A DNA stretch of 63,966 nucleotides from Bacteriovoracaceae bacterium (GTDB taxonomy: Bacteria > Bdellovibrionota > Bacteriovoracia > Bacteriovoracales > Bacteriovoracaceae), in NCBI GenBank assembly GCA_023701435.1, contig JAMPXB010000021.1, positions 1-63,966 of the forward strand, written 5' to 3'. The notes beneath the pieces are model-generated. The model did no database searches and was not told the origin of the DNA. It was given only the letters and a program-made list of their open reading frames with translations. Shown here piece by piece: positions 16,635 to 25,113 of this stretch. How positions within the stretch are numbered: position 1 is the first letter of the stretch; every line of letters starts with the position of its first letter. Position numbers and translations under genes: made by a program.

Positions 16635-17291
16635 ACATTCTCCGATATTGTCCTGAAAAGTGGTGCGTCTTACTGCCCTACATACCGAGACGGTTAATAG
16701 TAATGACCCAAAATGGATTTTGATGGCCTCACAGGAGGCGTGTACGAATGACATGGGAGGTATAAAAACTTTGAACAGCGACTTTAAGAAACAAAGGTGA
16801 ACTTGTTAGAATAATTTAAAGACTACACTAAATATTTTCCAAGGAGCATGGAAAACAATTACCCATGCCATGGATCAAGAAAAATATTTGATATTGAATT
16901 TCCTGAGAAGGATTTTGAACAAGTAAGCACTGACGATATGGTTAAAATCTACCAGAAGATCAAAGACTGTGAATCAGAAATGAAAAACTCCCTGAAAGCG
17001 ATCATACTTGTATCCACTAAAATAAAAACATCACACGCCTCAATCACCCTGTACCTTTTTCACAGTACACACCAACTCTCTCTACGATCACTCCTAAAGA
17101 CAAACACTTGCAATATCAGCAACATAAATACGATTTTTCGGCATTTTTTCAAGCTTGCTGTACACATTCGTGAACGCTTTATGGTTATAAAATATCCCCC
17201 CCTCTTTACTTATTTTTACATGTTCAATACTTTCCATCTCGACCCGACATACGAAATTAAAACTTTAAACTCACTAAAAACGGAGAAAAAA
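16635..17291. other. 657 bp region between divergent genes; contains a doubtful open frame
   Basis: A plus-strand frame is open from an ATG at 16848 into the next gene. Its first part (SRKIFDIEFPEKDFEQV, STDDMVKIYQKIKDC) looks protein-like, the rest does not. The ATG is only one base from an AAGGAG, so initiation is doubtful. The region could be a decayed gene plus the promoter of the secreted gene at 17292. TTATAAAAT near 17185-17193 could serve as a -10 region. Confidence 0.3.
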
Positions 17292-17600
17292 ATGAAATCA
17301 CTATTAACTGTTGCTCTTCTTGCTCTATCTGCTCAATCTTTCGCTTTCGGCCTTGAGTCTCACTACGGAAAACTTTCTGTAGTTAACGGAAAGCACGCTT
17401 GTACTCTTACAAACACAACTGGTTCTGACCTGGATATCAAGCGCGTTCAGTTTGATCTTGAAAGACGTGTTGGTAAGACTCGTGAAGTTGTTGCAACTAA
17501 GTCTGTTAACTCTGTTATCTACGTTGGCGAAACAATGACTGTTGTTTCAAACGCTAACCAGACTCTAATTGGTAACGCTTGTAAGTTTCTTGCTCGTTAA
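17292..17600 (+). CDS. Small secreted protein, probably highly expressed
   Basis: 102 residues. Signal peptide MKSLLTVALLALSAQSFA, then a compact strand-rich domain with two cysteines (HACTLTNTTG and GNACKFL), likely disulfide-bonded. The ATG at 17292 follows CGGAGA. Codon use (AAC, CGT, GTT, CTT) is strongly biased, as in acpP, suggesting high expression. Its own terminator follows. No family recognised. Confidence 0.75.
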   Translation: MKSLLTVALLALSAQSFAFGLESHYGKLSVVNGKHACTLTNTTGSDLDIKRVQFDLERRVGKTREVVATKSVNSVIYVGETMTVVSNANQTLIGNACKFLAR

Positions 17601-17612
17601 TTTGTAGCTTTG

Positions 17613-17650
17613 ATAATGCCCACATTTTTGATGTGGGCATTATATTTCTT
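17613..17650 (+). terminator. Intrinsic terminator
   Basis: Perfect 13 bp arms ATAATGCCCACAT (17613-17625) and ATGTGGGCATTAT (17631-17643) with a 5-base loop, followed by ATTTCTT. Confidence 0.88.
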
Positions 17651-17807
17651 ACTTGTAAGTCGTCAGCACGTCTATAACGCATCAAACAACTCAACATTTC
17701 ATCAGTTCAATCAATGGTTTAGTTATTTCTTACAAATCGGGATGAATCCTTGAAATGACTAGGCACTACCCTCTCGGTCTCCTAAAATAGAAATACAAGG
17801 AGAGCCT

Positions 17808-19049
17808 ATGTCCAAACACCTTTTAGAAGTCGACCCAGAAGTCGCTCAGTTTATCCAAAAAGAACAAAACCGCCAGGAACTGGGCCTTGAGCTCATTGCC
17901 TCTGAGAACTATTGCTCACAGGCCGTAATGGAAGCTCAGGGATCGTGCCTGACGAATAAATATGCCGAAGGTTACCCGAATAAGCGCTATTACAATGGTT
18001 GTGAATTCGTGGATGAAATTGAAACGCTCGCGATTGAACGCGTGAAGAAAATTTTTAATGCTGGATTTGCCAACGTACAACCACACTCTGGCTCTCAAGC
18101 GAACATGGCCGTCTACATGGCTATGCTTAACCATGGGGACACCTTTTTAGGAATGGATCTGGCCCAGGGTGGACATTTAACTCACGGCTCGCCGGTGAAT
18201 TTTTCTGGCAAACTTTATAAGGCCTTGCACTACGGTCTTGATCCAAAGACCGAGATGATTGATTACAATCAGCTTGAAGAAATTGCTAAAAAAGAAAGAC
18301 CACGCATGATCATCGCCGGGGCTTCTGCTTATCCCCGAATCATCGATTTTGAAAAGTTCAGTGCCATTGCTAAATCAATCGATGCTGTCCTGATGGTAGA
18401 TATGGCCCACATCGCAGGACTGGTGGCCGCTGGTCTTCATCCTTCACCGATGGAGTATGCTGACGTGGTGACCTCTACCACTCATAAAACTCTCCGTGGT
18501 CCTCGTGGTGGTTTAATTCTCACCAACCGTGAAGACCTGGCGAAAAAACTTAACTCGCTTATCTTCCCCGGTATTCAAGGTGGACCTCTGGAGCATGTCA
18601 TTGCCGGTAAAGCAGTTGCTTTCAAAGAAGCTCTCGCTCCTGAATTTAAAACTTACCAAGAGCAAGTGATCAAGAACTGCAAAATGCTTGCGAGTACGCT
18701 GATGGAAAATGGGATTGAACTGGTTTCTGGTGGTACTGATAACCATTTGGTGCTCGTGAAAACTGATTCTGTGAATATGTCAGGAAAAGAAGCCGGTGAA
18801 ATTCTGGAGCGAGTGGATATTACTTGTAATAAGAACATGGTTCCAAATGATAAGCGCTCACCGTTTGTTACTTCCGGCATCCGTCTGGGAACACCGGCAG
18901 TTACGACTCGTGGATTCAAGGAAGCTGAAACTAAATTCATGGCCGAACTGATCGTTAAGGCACTAAAAAACTCACAGGATGAAAAAATCCTGAAAGAAGT
19001 AAAACAGAGTGTGCATGACCTTTGCGTGAAATTTCCGGTTTATTCATAA
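17808..19049 (+). CDS. glyA: Serine hydroxymethyltransferase
   Basis: 413 residues. N-terminal [11 protein letters not shown], the PLP-binding lysine Lys227 in [14 protein letters not shown], and the C-terminal [14 protein letters not shown] are all standard. It interconverts serine and glycine and feeds one-carbon units to folate. AAGGAGAG precedes the ATG at 17808. The 157 bp leader upstream shows no riboswitch that I recognise. Confidence 0.96.
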   Translation: MSKHLLEVDPEVAQFIQKEQNRQELGLELIASENYCSQAVMEAQGSCLTNKYAEGYPNKRYYNGCEFVDEIETLAIERVKKIFNAGFANVQPHSGSQANMAVYMAMLNHGDTFLGMDLAQGGHLTHGSPVNFSGKLYKALHYGLDPKTEMIDYNQLEEIAKKERPRMIIAGASAYPRIIDFEKFSAIAKSIDAVLMVDMAHIAGLVAAGLHPSPMEYADVVTSTTHKTLRGPRGGLILTNREDLAKKLNSLIFPGIQGGPLEHVIAGKAVAFKEALAPEFKTYQEQVIKNCKMLASTLMENGIELVSGGTDNHLVLVKTDSVNMSGKEAGEILERVDITCNKNMVPNDKRSPFVTSGIRLGTPAVTTRGFKEAETKFMAELIVKALKNSQDEKILKEVKQSVHDLCVKFPVYS

Positions 19050-19058
19050 GGAGTCTTT

Positions 19059-19292
19059 ATGAAATACATTCTACTGCTGGCCCTGGTTGTTTCTTGCTCC
19101 ACTAAAGATGTTGAAAAAACCGCAGGCGAAAACGACGCCAAACCGGTCAGCCCCTATTCAGTTGAACCTTGCTACTGCATGAAGATTTTCAAGCCGGTGT
19201 GTGCCGGTGGAGTGACTTATGGAAACTCCTGTGAAGCCGAATGCCAAGGCCATAAGACCTGGACTGAAGGTCAGTGCGGTCAGAAAAAATAG
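19059..19292 (+). CDS. Kazal-type domain lipoprotein
   Basis: 77 residues. The signal ends LVVSC (Cys13), a lipobox. After a 25-residue linker comes a six-cysteine domain reading EPCYCMKIFKPVC, AGGVTYGNSCEAEC and a final EGQC. The PVC...VTYGNSC...C order and spacing match Kazal serine-protease inhibitors. It would sit on the outer or inner membrane facing the periplasm or surface. It begins 9 bp after glyA with AAGGAG. The target protease is unknown; a role in guarding against prey or self proteases is only an inference. Confidence 0.78.
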   Translation: MKYILLLALVVSCSTKDVEKTAGENDAKPVSPYSVEPCYCMKIFKPVCAGGVTYGNSCEAECQGHKTWTEGQCGQKK

Positions 19293-19309
19293 CAGATTCT
19301 CATTCGTAA

Positions 19310-19339
19310 AAGGCACCCATTATCAGTGGGTGCCTTCTT
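19310..19339 (+). terminator. Intrinsic terminator after the Kazal lipoprotein
   Basis: Perfect 10 bp arms AAGGCACCCA (19310-19319) and TGGGTGCCTT (19327-19336) with a 7-base loop, followed by CTT. Confidence 0.8.
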
Positions 19340-19459
19340 AACTATTGATATTACATGGAAAGGCTGTAAGCTCTCATTTCAGCCATTTAGCTTCTCAACC
19401 TGTCCCAGAAATGGTAGTAATCATATCATTAACCACTAGATGTAGTTTAGGACCGCATT

Positions 19460-19960
19460 ATGAAATGTCCCTATTGTTCGGCCCTTGATACCAAAGTTCT
19501 TGATTCAAGAAACCTCGAAGAAGGTTGTGTCATTCGTCGCCGAAGAAAATGCGAATCCTGTCAAAAAAGGTTTACTACTTTTGAAACCGTCGAGCTCTCT
19601 ATGCCGATGGTTATCAAACGTGATGGCCGTCGTGAGCACTATAAACAAGAAAAAATTCTTAAAGGAATTGAGAAGGCCTGTGAAAAACGTCCTATCTCAG
19701 CTATCCAGATAGAAAGAATCATCAACAACATTGAAAAGGCCATTCTTGATATTTCTGACAAAGAAATTAGTTCGAAAGAAATCGGGAATCTTGTTATGAT
19801 GTATCTTCGTCATCTTGATCCCGTTGCCTATATCCGCTTTGCGGCGGTTTATCGTAAGTTTCAGGATGTTGAAGAATTTGTAAATGAGCTCAAGCATGAT
19901 GAGTTCAACCAGTTTAAGAAAATTTCAGATCAAAACAAGGACCCAAGCCGTGAGTACTAA
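19460..19960 (+). CDS. nrdR: Transcriptional repressor NrdR
   Basis: 166 residues. N-terminal zinc ribbon MKCPYCSALDTKVLDSR and CESCQKRFTTFE, followed by the ATP-cone (VIKRDGRREHYKQEKILKGI). NrdR senses ATP/dATP and represses ribonucleotide reductase genes. The start of nusB overlaps its end. Confidence 0.95.
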   Translation: MKCPYCSALDTKVLDSRNLEEGCVIRRRRKCESCQKRFTTFETVELSMPMVIKRDGRREHYKQEKILKGIEKACEKRPISAIQIERIINNIEKAILDISDKEISSKEIGNLVMMYLRHLDPVAYIRFAAVYRKFQDVEEFVNELKHDEFNQFKKISDQNKDPSREY

Positions 19961-20402
19961 GCGTGAGGCACGTGAATTCTGCCTACAATTTCTTTACCAT
20001 TTTCAATTACCTGCTTTCCAGGACCAAAAGAAGGAACTGGACACTGTAGAGATCTTCAATCGCGTCCAGGAGTTCAAACAAACTCTTTCGATTGAACTTC
20101 AAGCAGATGCACAGGCCTATGTGGCCACAATGGTCAAAGGCATTCTTAAGCATCATCAGGAAGTGGAAGATATTCTGGTTAAATATTTAAAGAACTGGAA
20201 ACTTTCCCGTGTTTCAAAGATTGAACACACCATCTTGATCATGGGAATTTACGAGTTGAAGTTTCATCCGGAAGTTCCTGGTAAAGTAGTTATCAATGAG
20301 GCCATTGAACTTGGAAAGAAATACTCCACCAAGGAATCAGCAGGTTTTATTAACGGAATCCTGGATAACGTGTTTAAACAAGAACTAAACCGGAATGAAT
20401 GA
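19950..20402 (+). CDS. nusB: Transcription antitermination factor NusB
   Basis: 150 residues from a GTG at 19950: STKREAREFCLQFLYHF is the typical NusB start. Helices with WKLSRVSKIEHTILIMGIYEL and the end VVINEAIELGKKYSTKESAGFINGILD (given in parts: KVVINEAIEL, KYSTKESAGFINGILD) are diagnostic. NusB with NusE binds boxA RNA for rRNA antitermination. The GTG lies within the nrdR stop region, 11 bp overlap. A reading from 19884 would be inside nrdR. Confidence 0.93.
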   Translation: MSTKREAREFCLQFLYHFQLPAFQDQKKELDTVEIFNRVQEFKQTLSIELQADAQAYVATMVKGILKHHQEVEDILVKYLKNWKLSRVSKIEHTILIMGIYELKFHPEVPGKVVINEAIELGKKYSTKESAGFINGILDNVFKQELNRNE

Positions 20403-20760
20403 ACTGTTAAATCAGGTCACTCCTCTTACCCGGGGAATTATCTGGCTCACTAACGATGAGAGTAAAAGTGATAATCCTTACTACGCGGGAATAGACTATC
20501 TACTGGATGGTCTACTAACCGCGAATCTTCAGACATCCAAAGATGTTTCCAGCCGGGTTATCGTTGGCGAAAACTTCAATCATGCTCTCTATGTTTTGGT
20601 GATTAAAGAAGTAAAATCTTCCGAAGTTCAAAGTTATCTCGACCTACTCAAGGGTCAGCTCGGGCCAGAAAACGACATCATCGTGATTGATGAATCCGGG
20701 ACACTTCCCAAACTAAAATCAGAATTAAAATCAATTGGATCTCATTTAAAGAGTCTTTGA
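20395..20760 (+). CDS. Unknown 121-residue protein coupled to nusB
   Basis: Overlaps nusB by 8 bp (ATGAATGA), so it is probably translated with it. No signal peptide or membrane segment. The sequence alternates helix and strand (LYVLVIKEV, NDIIVIDES) and resembles a small cytoplasmic alpha/beta domain. No family recognised. A short GC hairpin follows its stop. Confidence 0.65.
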   Translation: MNELLNQVTPLTRGIIWLTNDESKSDNPYYAGIDYLLDGLLTANLQTSKDVSSRVIVGENFNHALYVLVIKEVKSSEVQSYLDLLKGQLGPENDIIVIDESGTLPKLKSELKSIGSHLKSL

Positions 20761-20762
20761 TA

Positions 20763-20790
20763 GGGCCCCATTAAGAGGCCCCGTATTTAT
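20763..20790. terminator. Possible terminator between convergent genes
   Basis: Arms GGGCC (20763-20767) and GGCCC (20777-20781) with a 9-base loop. The tail is CGTATTTAT, so it is weak. Confidence 0.35.
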
Positions 20791-21626
20791 CAAAGAGATA
20801 TAATTCTGGCATTTCTGAAATCGTGATCTCTCATCTCTCTTTCAAAGACCTGCCCGTTTCTATCAACCACATAAAGTCTTCCAGCTTGATCAAGGAAGTA
20901 GTTTGAACCCATTTTAAGGATAGCGTTCACGCGTAAGTTAATCGGCAATGCCGGCATCTGAAGTTCCCCTGTCTCGGAAACACTGAAGAAGAAACCGGAC
21001 GAATCAACAAAGAAGTTGCCACCTTTCTTAGTAATGATACCTACTCGCATATCATCACGAGGAATCACGGAGGCATCAGCAGCGATGGTATAGACGATTC
21101 CTCGATTGTTCATGAAGTAGTTGCCGCCATAAGAAATAATGTCTTTTGTTTTTAGACCGGGAACTTCAGCCTTTTCTACCAAACCATCAGGCTTGATGAC
21201 ATGAAGGTCTACCAAGGTACTGTCGAGAGCGTTAGCCACTGTAAAGTAAGTGCCGCCGAAGTTGAGAGCATTCTGATATTCGGCACTTTCAGTGACCTTC
21301 ACATATCCTTTACGATCGATGGTATACATGAAGCCTTCTTCAAAGAGAAAATAATTAATTCCCTTGCCTTTAATCTTTTCCGGAATAAGTTCATACTTCC
21401 TATAAAGTAGTCCATTCTCATCAATCGTTGCAAGGATTCCACCTTCTTCAACGAAGTACTGACCACCTTTAAGAATGACTTTTTGTGGAAAAGCATAATG
21501 GCCAAAATCATAAGAGAACCCAGAACGATCAGTCGTTATGGTGATTCCATTATCCATTATTAAATACGATTGTGAAAAAGCACTTAGAGACATAGTCGCA
21601 AGAGTCGCTAGTAAGAAACTTTTCAT
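20790..21626 (-). CDS. Secreted repeat protein, paralogue of the next gene
   Basis: 278 residues from the ATG at 21626 (GGAGAT ribosome site), with signal peptide ending LSAFSQ. The mature protein is made of about seven repeats of 35-40 residues. Each has a G-x-N/Q-Y/F-F core and a following strand pair with a final G, for example GGQYFVEEGG, GINYFLFEEG, GGTYFT, GGNYFMNNRG, GGNFFVDSSG and GSNYFLDQAG. Each repeat ends in a TID..G or VD..G strand. The pattern suggests a beta-propeller or beta-solenoid secreted to the periplasm or outside. No family recognised. It lies downstream of its paralogue on the same strand. Confidence 0.7.
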   Translation of the reverse strand: MKSFLLATLATMSLSAFSQSYLIMDNGITITTDRSGFSYDFGHYAFPQKVILKGGQYFVEEGGILATIDENGLLYRKYELIPEKIKGKGINYFLFEEGFMYTIDRKGYVKVTESAEYQNALNFGGTYFTVANALDSTLVDLHVIKPDGLVEKAEVPGLKTKDIISYGGNYFMNNRGIVYTIAADASVIPRDDMRVGIITKKGGNFFVDSSGFFFSVSETGELQMPALPINLRVNAILKMGSNYFLDQAGRLYVVDRNGQVFEREMRDHDFRNARIISL

Positions 21627-21760
21627 TCCCATCTCCTTCGGTTTGAATAAAAGCAGAGCGACTATACTCAAGTATCATTTTCTTTGCTATTGACCGGAGT
21701 GAAATTAACGAGAAGTTGCTAAAGGCTTGAATGGCCCTGTGTTTCCTGAAGATATGAGAA

Positions 21761-21791
21761 TAAAAAGAGGGCCCTGAACGGGCCCCTTTTT
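21761..21791 (-). terminator. Terminator after the upstream repeat-protein paralogue
   Basis: Arms GGGCCC (21769-21774) and GGGCCC (21780-21785), flanked by A and T runs on opposite sides that extend the stem and give a T tail on the minus strand. Confidence 0.7.
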
Positions 21792-21795
21792 GTTG

Positions 21796-22629
21796 TTACT
21801 TAGAGATAATTTTAGATTTTCTTAAATCGTGTTTCACTGCAACAGTGCGCTCATACATGTCACCCAGATGATCAACCACAAAGATTCTTCCTTCTGAATC
21901 GATCATATAATTAGAGCCTAGCTTAATCAGATCAGACACAACCAATTCAGCAGGCAAGATTGGCAGTTTAAGAACACCATCTTCTGAAACCGTATAGATG
22001 AAATGGTTTGAATCGATGAAGAAGTTTCCACCAATTCTCTTAATTTGACCGGTTGTCATTGTATTTTTAGGATAAACGAATCCTTCTTTTGAAACGGTAT
22101 AAACCAATCCACTTTTCGTCTGAAAATATTTTCCGCCTACCTTTTCAATTTCCGCAGGATTAAGACCTTCGACGGCCATTTTAAAATAGTTTCCAGTATT
22201 GCTTACAGTATAAAGATCAATCTTCTTTTTCTCACCTTTGGCAGTAAAAAAGTTCCCACCATAGCTGATGACCTTTCTAAAAATGCTGGAGTCTTCTTCG
22301 TATTCATAAACAATACCTTGCTCATCAATCGTGAAAAGATGCTCGCTATCATCGATAAAATAATTCAGACCTTTGCCATTGATCTCATCAACCTTAATGT
22401 CTTTTTCATAAAGAAACCCTTGGTTGTCCACTGTCGAAAGAACTTTATCAGAAACAAAGAAGTTCCCACCAGAAATGGTAACTTTATATGGAATTCTAAA
22501 ATGGCCAAAATCATAAATAAAACCAGCCTTATCGGTAGTCAGGGTCACCCCATTATTCAAGACAAGATAGGATTGCGAGAAAGCACTTACTGATGCAAGC
22601 ATGAGGCTTGCAAAGAGGAATTTTTTCAT
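21796..22629 (-). CDS. Secreted repeat protein, tandem paralogue
   Basis: 277 residues from the ATG at 22629, with AAGGAG and a signal peptide ending VSAFSQSY. It shares the N-terminal SYLVLNNGVTLTTDKAG and the same seven-repeat layout with the gene at 20790-21626: GGNFFVSD, GLNYFIDDSE, GGNFFTAKG, GGKYFQTKSG, GGNFFIDSNH and GSNYMIDSEG. The two genes are separated by a terminator, so they are independent tandem duplicates that have diverged. No known domain recognised; beta-propeller-like by pattern. Confidence 0.7.
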   Translation of the reverse strand: MKKFLFASLMLASVSAFSQSYLVLNNGVTLTTDKAGFIYDFGHFRIPYKVTISGGNFFVSDKVLSTVDNQGFLYEKDIKVDEINGKGLNYFIDDSEHLFTIDEQGIVYEYEEDSSIFRKVISYGGNFFTAKGEKKKIDLYTVSNTGNYFKMAVEGLNPAEIEKVGGKYFQTKSGLVYTVSKEGFVYPKNTMTTGQIKRIGGNFFIDSNHFIYTVSEDGVLKLPILPAELVVSDLIKLGSNYMIDSEGRIFVVDHLGDMYERTVAVKHDLRKSKIISK

Positions 22630-22736
22630 GGGACACTCCTTAGGGATAAAAAAAGTGGCCGGATAATAACTAAAAAAACACGTCACCGCTATGCACTGTA
22701 AAAATTTTATAGATATCTAAGCACCTGAAAAGAATA

Positions 22737-22763
22737 AAAGCGGAGATAATATCCCCGCTTTAT
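22737..22763 (-). terminator. Terminator after nirK
   Basis: Arms AAAGCGG (22737-22743) and CCGCTTT (22755-22761), loop of 11, with a T-rich tail CTTTTATTC on the minus strand. Confidence 0.6.
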
Positions 22764-22774
22764 GTCAAACAAGC

Positions 22775-24046
22775 CTAGTGAGCTTCTATAATTGCCGATG
22801 CGCCCTTCTCAACCCTAGAAAGGGAATGATCTACCAAAACATAATGTCCTGGCTCATCAATAATGAATTCAACGATCGTCGCGCCTCCTGCAGGTACCAG
22901 GACTGTTTGTATATCGAAGAAGGGAACTGAAAGAAATGAACCATAGGGATAAACCTTATCAAAGATTTCCCCTATTACGTGGAAGGAACTAATAAGGTTG
23001 GGTCCACCTGCACCAAAAAAGATTCGTACAGAATCCCCTGCTCGCGCCTTCATCGCATTCGACCCAGTTAACCCTTGAGGTCTGCCATTCATCACAATGT
23101 AAGTTGGTTTTTCATCAAGAAGTTTTTTTTCGTCGTGCTGATGATGCCCCTGAAACCCGCGTAGCTCCTTGGTGTAATACTCCCCTTGCATGACATAAAA
23201 TTCCTGATCAACCACAGAAAGACCTGCCGCTGGCTCAACTAGGATCATACCGTACATTCCTTTGGCAAGATGAGTAGGTACATGAGGGGTGGCACAATGA
23301 TAGACGAAAAGCCCCGCTTTTTTAGCGACAAACTTCAGCGTTCTGGTTTCCATTGGAGGCACTTGCAATACATGAGCTCCACCATGATTCATCTGAGCAG
23401 CATGGAAATCAATACTATGAACCATGTCATGGTCAAGATTCTTTAAATTCACGACCACTGTATCTCCTTCCCTCACTCTTAACATTGGGCCAGGAACAGT
23501 TCCATTATACGTCCAGTACTCGTAGGTGGATCCGTCATCCAATTTAGACTCAACCTCAACTGCGGAAATATCAAATACAACTTCTCTAGGAGTATTATAA
23601 TTAATGGCGGGAGGTATATCATTTGCTTTTTTTACGACATCATCAACTTCAGGAGAATCTTCTTCGGGATCTTCTTGAGTAGAAGAAATCATGAACTTCC
23701 CTTTCATGCCTGCACTAGCGTGACCTGGTAATGAACAAATATAAATGTCATCCATTTCGGCGGTGAAATGAATGTCGACAGAATCTCCCTTTTTTCGAAG
23801 GAGTGGGGACTTAACATTATGTCCCTCAAATTTTATATCATGAGGCATGTTTTCCACTCCCATAAGAGTGATCATCACCATATCACCACGTTGTGCGGTT
23901 AATATTGGATTAACCACTCCATCAATTTTTCCACCAACACCGACATATCCTCTGATGGAAGCATTCATTGTGTAATGAACCATTTTGGCTTCGGCGAAAG
24001 CTGGTGATAAGAAAATAAACATTAAGACACTAAATAATTTAAACAT
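22775..24046 (-). CDS. nirK: Copper nitrite reductase (NirK/AniA type) with an extra N-terminal cupredoxin domain
   Basis: 423 residues: signal peptide (1-20), an added cupredoxin domain (about 22-120) with its own type 1 copper set His69, Cys104, His109, Met114, an acidic linker (about 124-137), then the two-domain nitrite reductase. Type 1 ligands His210, Cys251, His259 and Met264 (YHCATPHVPTHLAKGM, the short class II spacing of AniA), type 2 ligands His215, His250 and His407, and the catalytic Asp213 and His356 are all present; the 51-residue gap between the last two His matches the known enzyme. It reduces nitrite to NO in the periplasm. The extra domain could feed electrons directly. It starts 9 bp after an exported CbiX-like gene. 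Confidence 0.88.
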   Translation of the reverse strand: MFKLFSVLMFIFLSPAFAEAKMVHYTMNASIRGYVGVGGKIDGVVNPILTAQRGDMVMITLMGVENMPHDIKFEGHNVKSPLLRKKGDSVDIHFTAEMDDIYICSLPGHASAGMKGKFMISSTQEDPEEDSPEVDDVVKKANDIPPAINYNTPREVVFDISAVEVESKLDDGSTYEYWTYNGTVPGPMLRVREGDTVVVNLKNLDHDMVHSIDFHAAQMNHGGAHVLQVPPMETRTLKFVAKKAGLFVYHCATPHVPTHLAKGMYGMILVEPAAGLSVVDQEFYVMQGEYYTKELRGFQGHHQHDEKKLLDEKPTYIVMNGRPQGLTGSNAMKARAGDSVRIFFGAGGPNLISSFHVIGEIFDKVYPYGSFLSVPFFDIQTVLVPAGGATIVEFIIDEPGHYVLVDHSLSRVEKGASAIIEAH

Positions 24047-24055
24047 AGGAACACC

Positions 24056-24994
24056 TTATTTTTTTATGACAGTCTGAAGTCTTGATACAATTACGTCTGC
24101 TAATTTAGGATCGGGGAACAATGTATGACCACTCCATATGTAATCTAATCCCTTTACTCTTTCTAAAATACCTCCTTCAATCCCACCTTTTGAAACAAGC
24201 AAAGGAAGTAGTAGTGCCACCTTGCCATTGACCGAAACAGACTTTATCTTGCTTCTGAGTTCTTCTGTCATCCGGTCCCGAACTTCCCCTTCTGCATCGT
24301 CTCTCAGGCTAATAATATGTGAAGCAGCTACTGGAAAAAGATAATTAACGTCTTTTGCATAACGCTCACCCATCTTGATCCATTCAATGTTGGATATCTC
24401 ATCAACCGGCCCATGCATAAGAAGAACTAATTCCATTTGCTTATTATTGAAGCCACGAGCTTTCGCCATATGAACCAACTGATGAAAACGATTTGAAAGA
24501 ATTAATGAGACATGTGGATCATAGTCGAGAGCATTCATATAAGTGATCTGCCCATTGAACTTTGTTGGCCGCACACCAGGTATTGGCAAAACATGGTCAG
24601 GTCTTTTTTTAAAAATATACTTTTGCATCTCAATCACTTCACTATGGCTTGAAATAAAAAGTGGAAAGACAATCAGATGATCAAGATTTGAACCTTCTGA
24701 GAGGAGCTTTGCCTCAAGCCGTTCTATGGCCTCATCAAAGCAATGGGATTCCCACATACCAAATGCGACTTCAAAGTTTTTTGGAATCTCATTTTTAATT
24801 GATCCCAATGTTGAAAGAACGAACTGCTCCCATGGTGAGTAATGATGAGGCATGCATGCACGACTTATGTGTTCCTGCCCGCTGTTGTGGTTCATAGTTC
24901 CATGGGCAATAAAAAGAACACCAGAACCGGCATATAAATTTCGCCAAGAAAAAGTTACCAATAGGGTTAATAAGAGAAAGAAGTTTTTTTTCAT
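24056..24994 (-). CDS. Exported CbiX/SirB-like chelatase-fold protein
   Basis: 312 residues with a clear signal peptide (LLTLLVTFSWRNLYAG). Two CbiX-like halves are visible: VLFIAHGTMNHNSG with VFPLFISSHSEVIEM, then LVLLMHGPVDE with VAASHI and LLLPLLVSKGG. The HG after strand one and the second-half HS/SK positions match the metal-chelatase fold. CbiX and SirB are normally cytoplasmic and insert Co or Fe into sirohydrochlorin, so an exported version is unusual. It heads the nirK operon, and a metal-handling or copper-insertion role for NirK is an inference. Tetrapyrrole binding is also possible. Confidence 0.7.
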   Translation of the reverse strand: MKKNFFLLLTLLVTFSWRNLYAGSGVLFIAHGTMNHNSGQEHISRACMPHHYSPWEQFVLSTLGSIKNEIPKNFEVAFGMWESHCFDEAIERLEAKLLSEGSNLDHLIVFPLFISSHSEVIEMQKYIFKKRPDHVLPIPGVRPTKFNGQITYMNALDYDPHVSLILSNRFHQLVHMAKARGFNNKQMELVLLMHGPVDEISNIEWIKMGERYAKDVNYLFPVAASHIISLRDDAEGEVRDRMTEELRSKIKSVSVNGKVALLLPLLVSKGGIEGGILERVKGLDYIWSGHTLFPDPKLADVIVSRLQTVIKK

Positions 24995-25025
24995 GTTGAT
25001 CCTTTTTTAAAAAACTCGGTGTTAA

Positions 25026-25051
25026 GCATGACAAACATCAGTTTGACATGC
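25026..25051. promoter_or_regulatory. Near-perfect inverted repeat in the nirK divergent promoter
   Basis: Half-sites GCATGACAAAC (25026-25036) and GTTTGACATGC (25041-25051) are inverted around ATCA and match at 10 of 11 positions. A third half-site, GCCAAAC, follows directly (25050-25056). The repeat sits between the CbiX-nirK operon and the divergent secreted gene, where an operator would be expected. The spacing does not fit a CRP/FNR box. Confidence 0.55.
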
Positions 25052-25113
25052 CAAACACTACATCATAAAAATGATTCTATGTGGAGTACAAAAATTATTT
25101 TAAGGAGAAGAAA

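Noticed and set aside
17651..17807. Glycine or SAM riboswitch before glyA
   Set aside because: The leader lacks the conserved core sequences of these riboswitches and no matching stem set was seen.
19884..19949. An earlier start for nusB inside nrdR
   Set aside because: The family start (STKREAREF) follows the GTG at 19950; the residues before it come from the nrdR overlap.
22775..24046. Laccase or multicopper oxidase rather than nitrite reductase
   Set aside because: The HCH-type trinuclear cluster is missing, while the nitrite reductase catalytic Asp213, His356 and His407 are in place at the right spacing.
25026..25056. FNR or CRP-type box in the nirK promoter
   Set aside because: TTG and CAA are only six bases apart in the second element, not the eight required, and the main symmetry centre is elsewhere.
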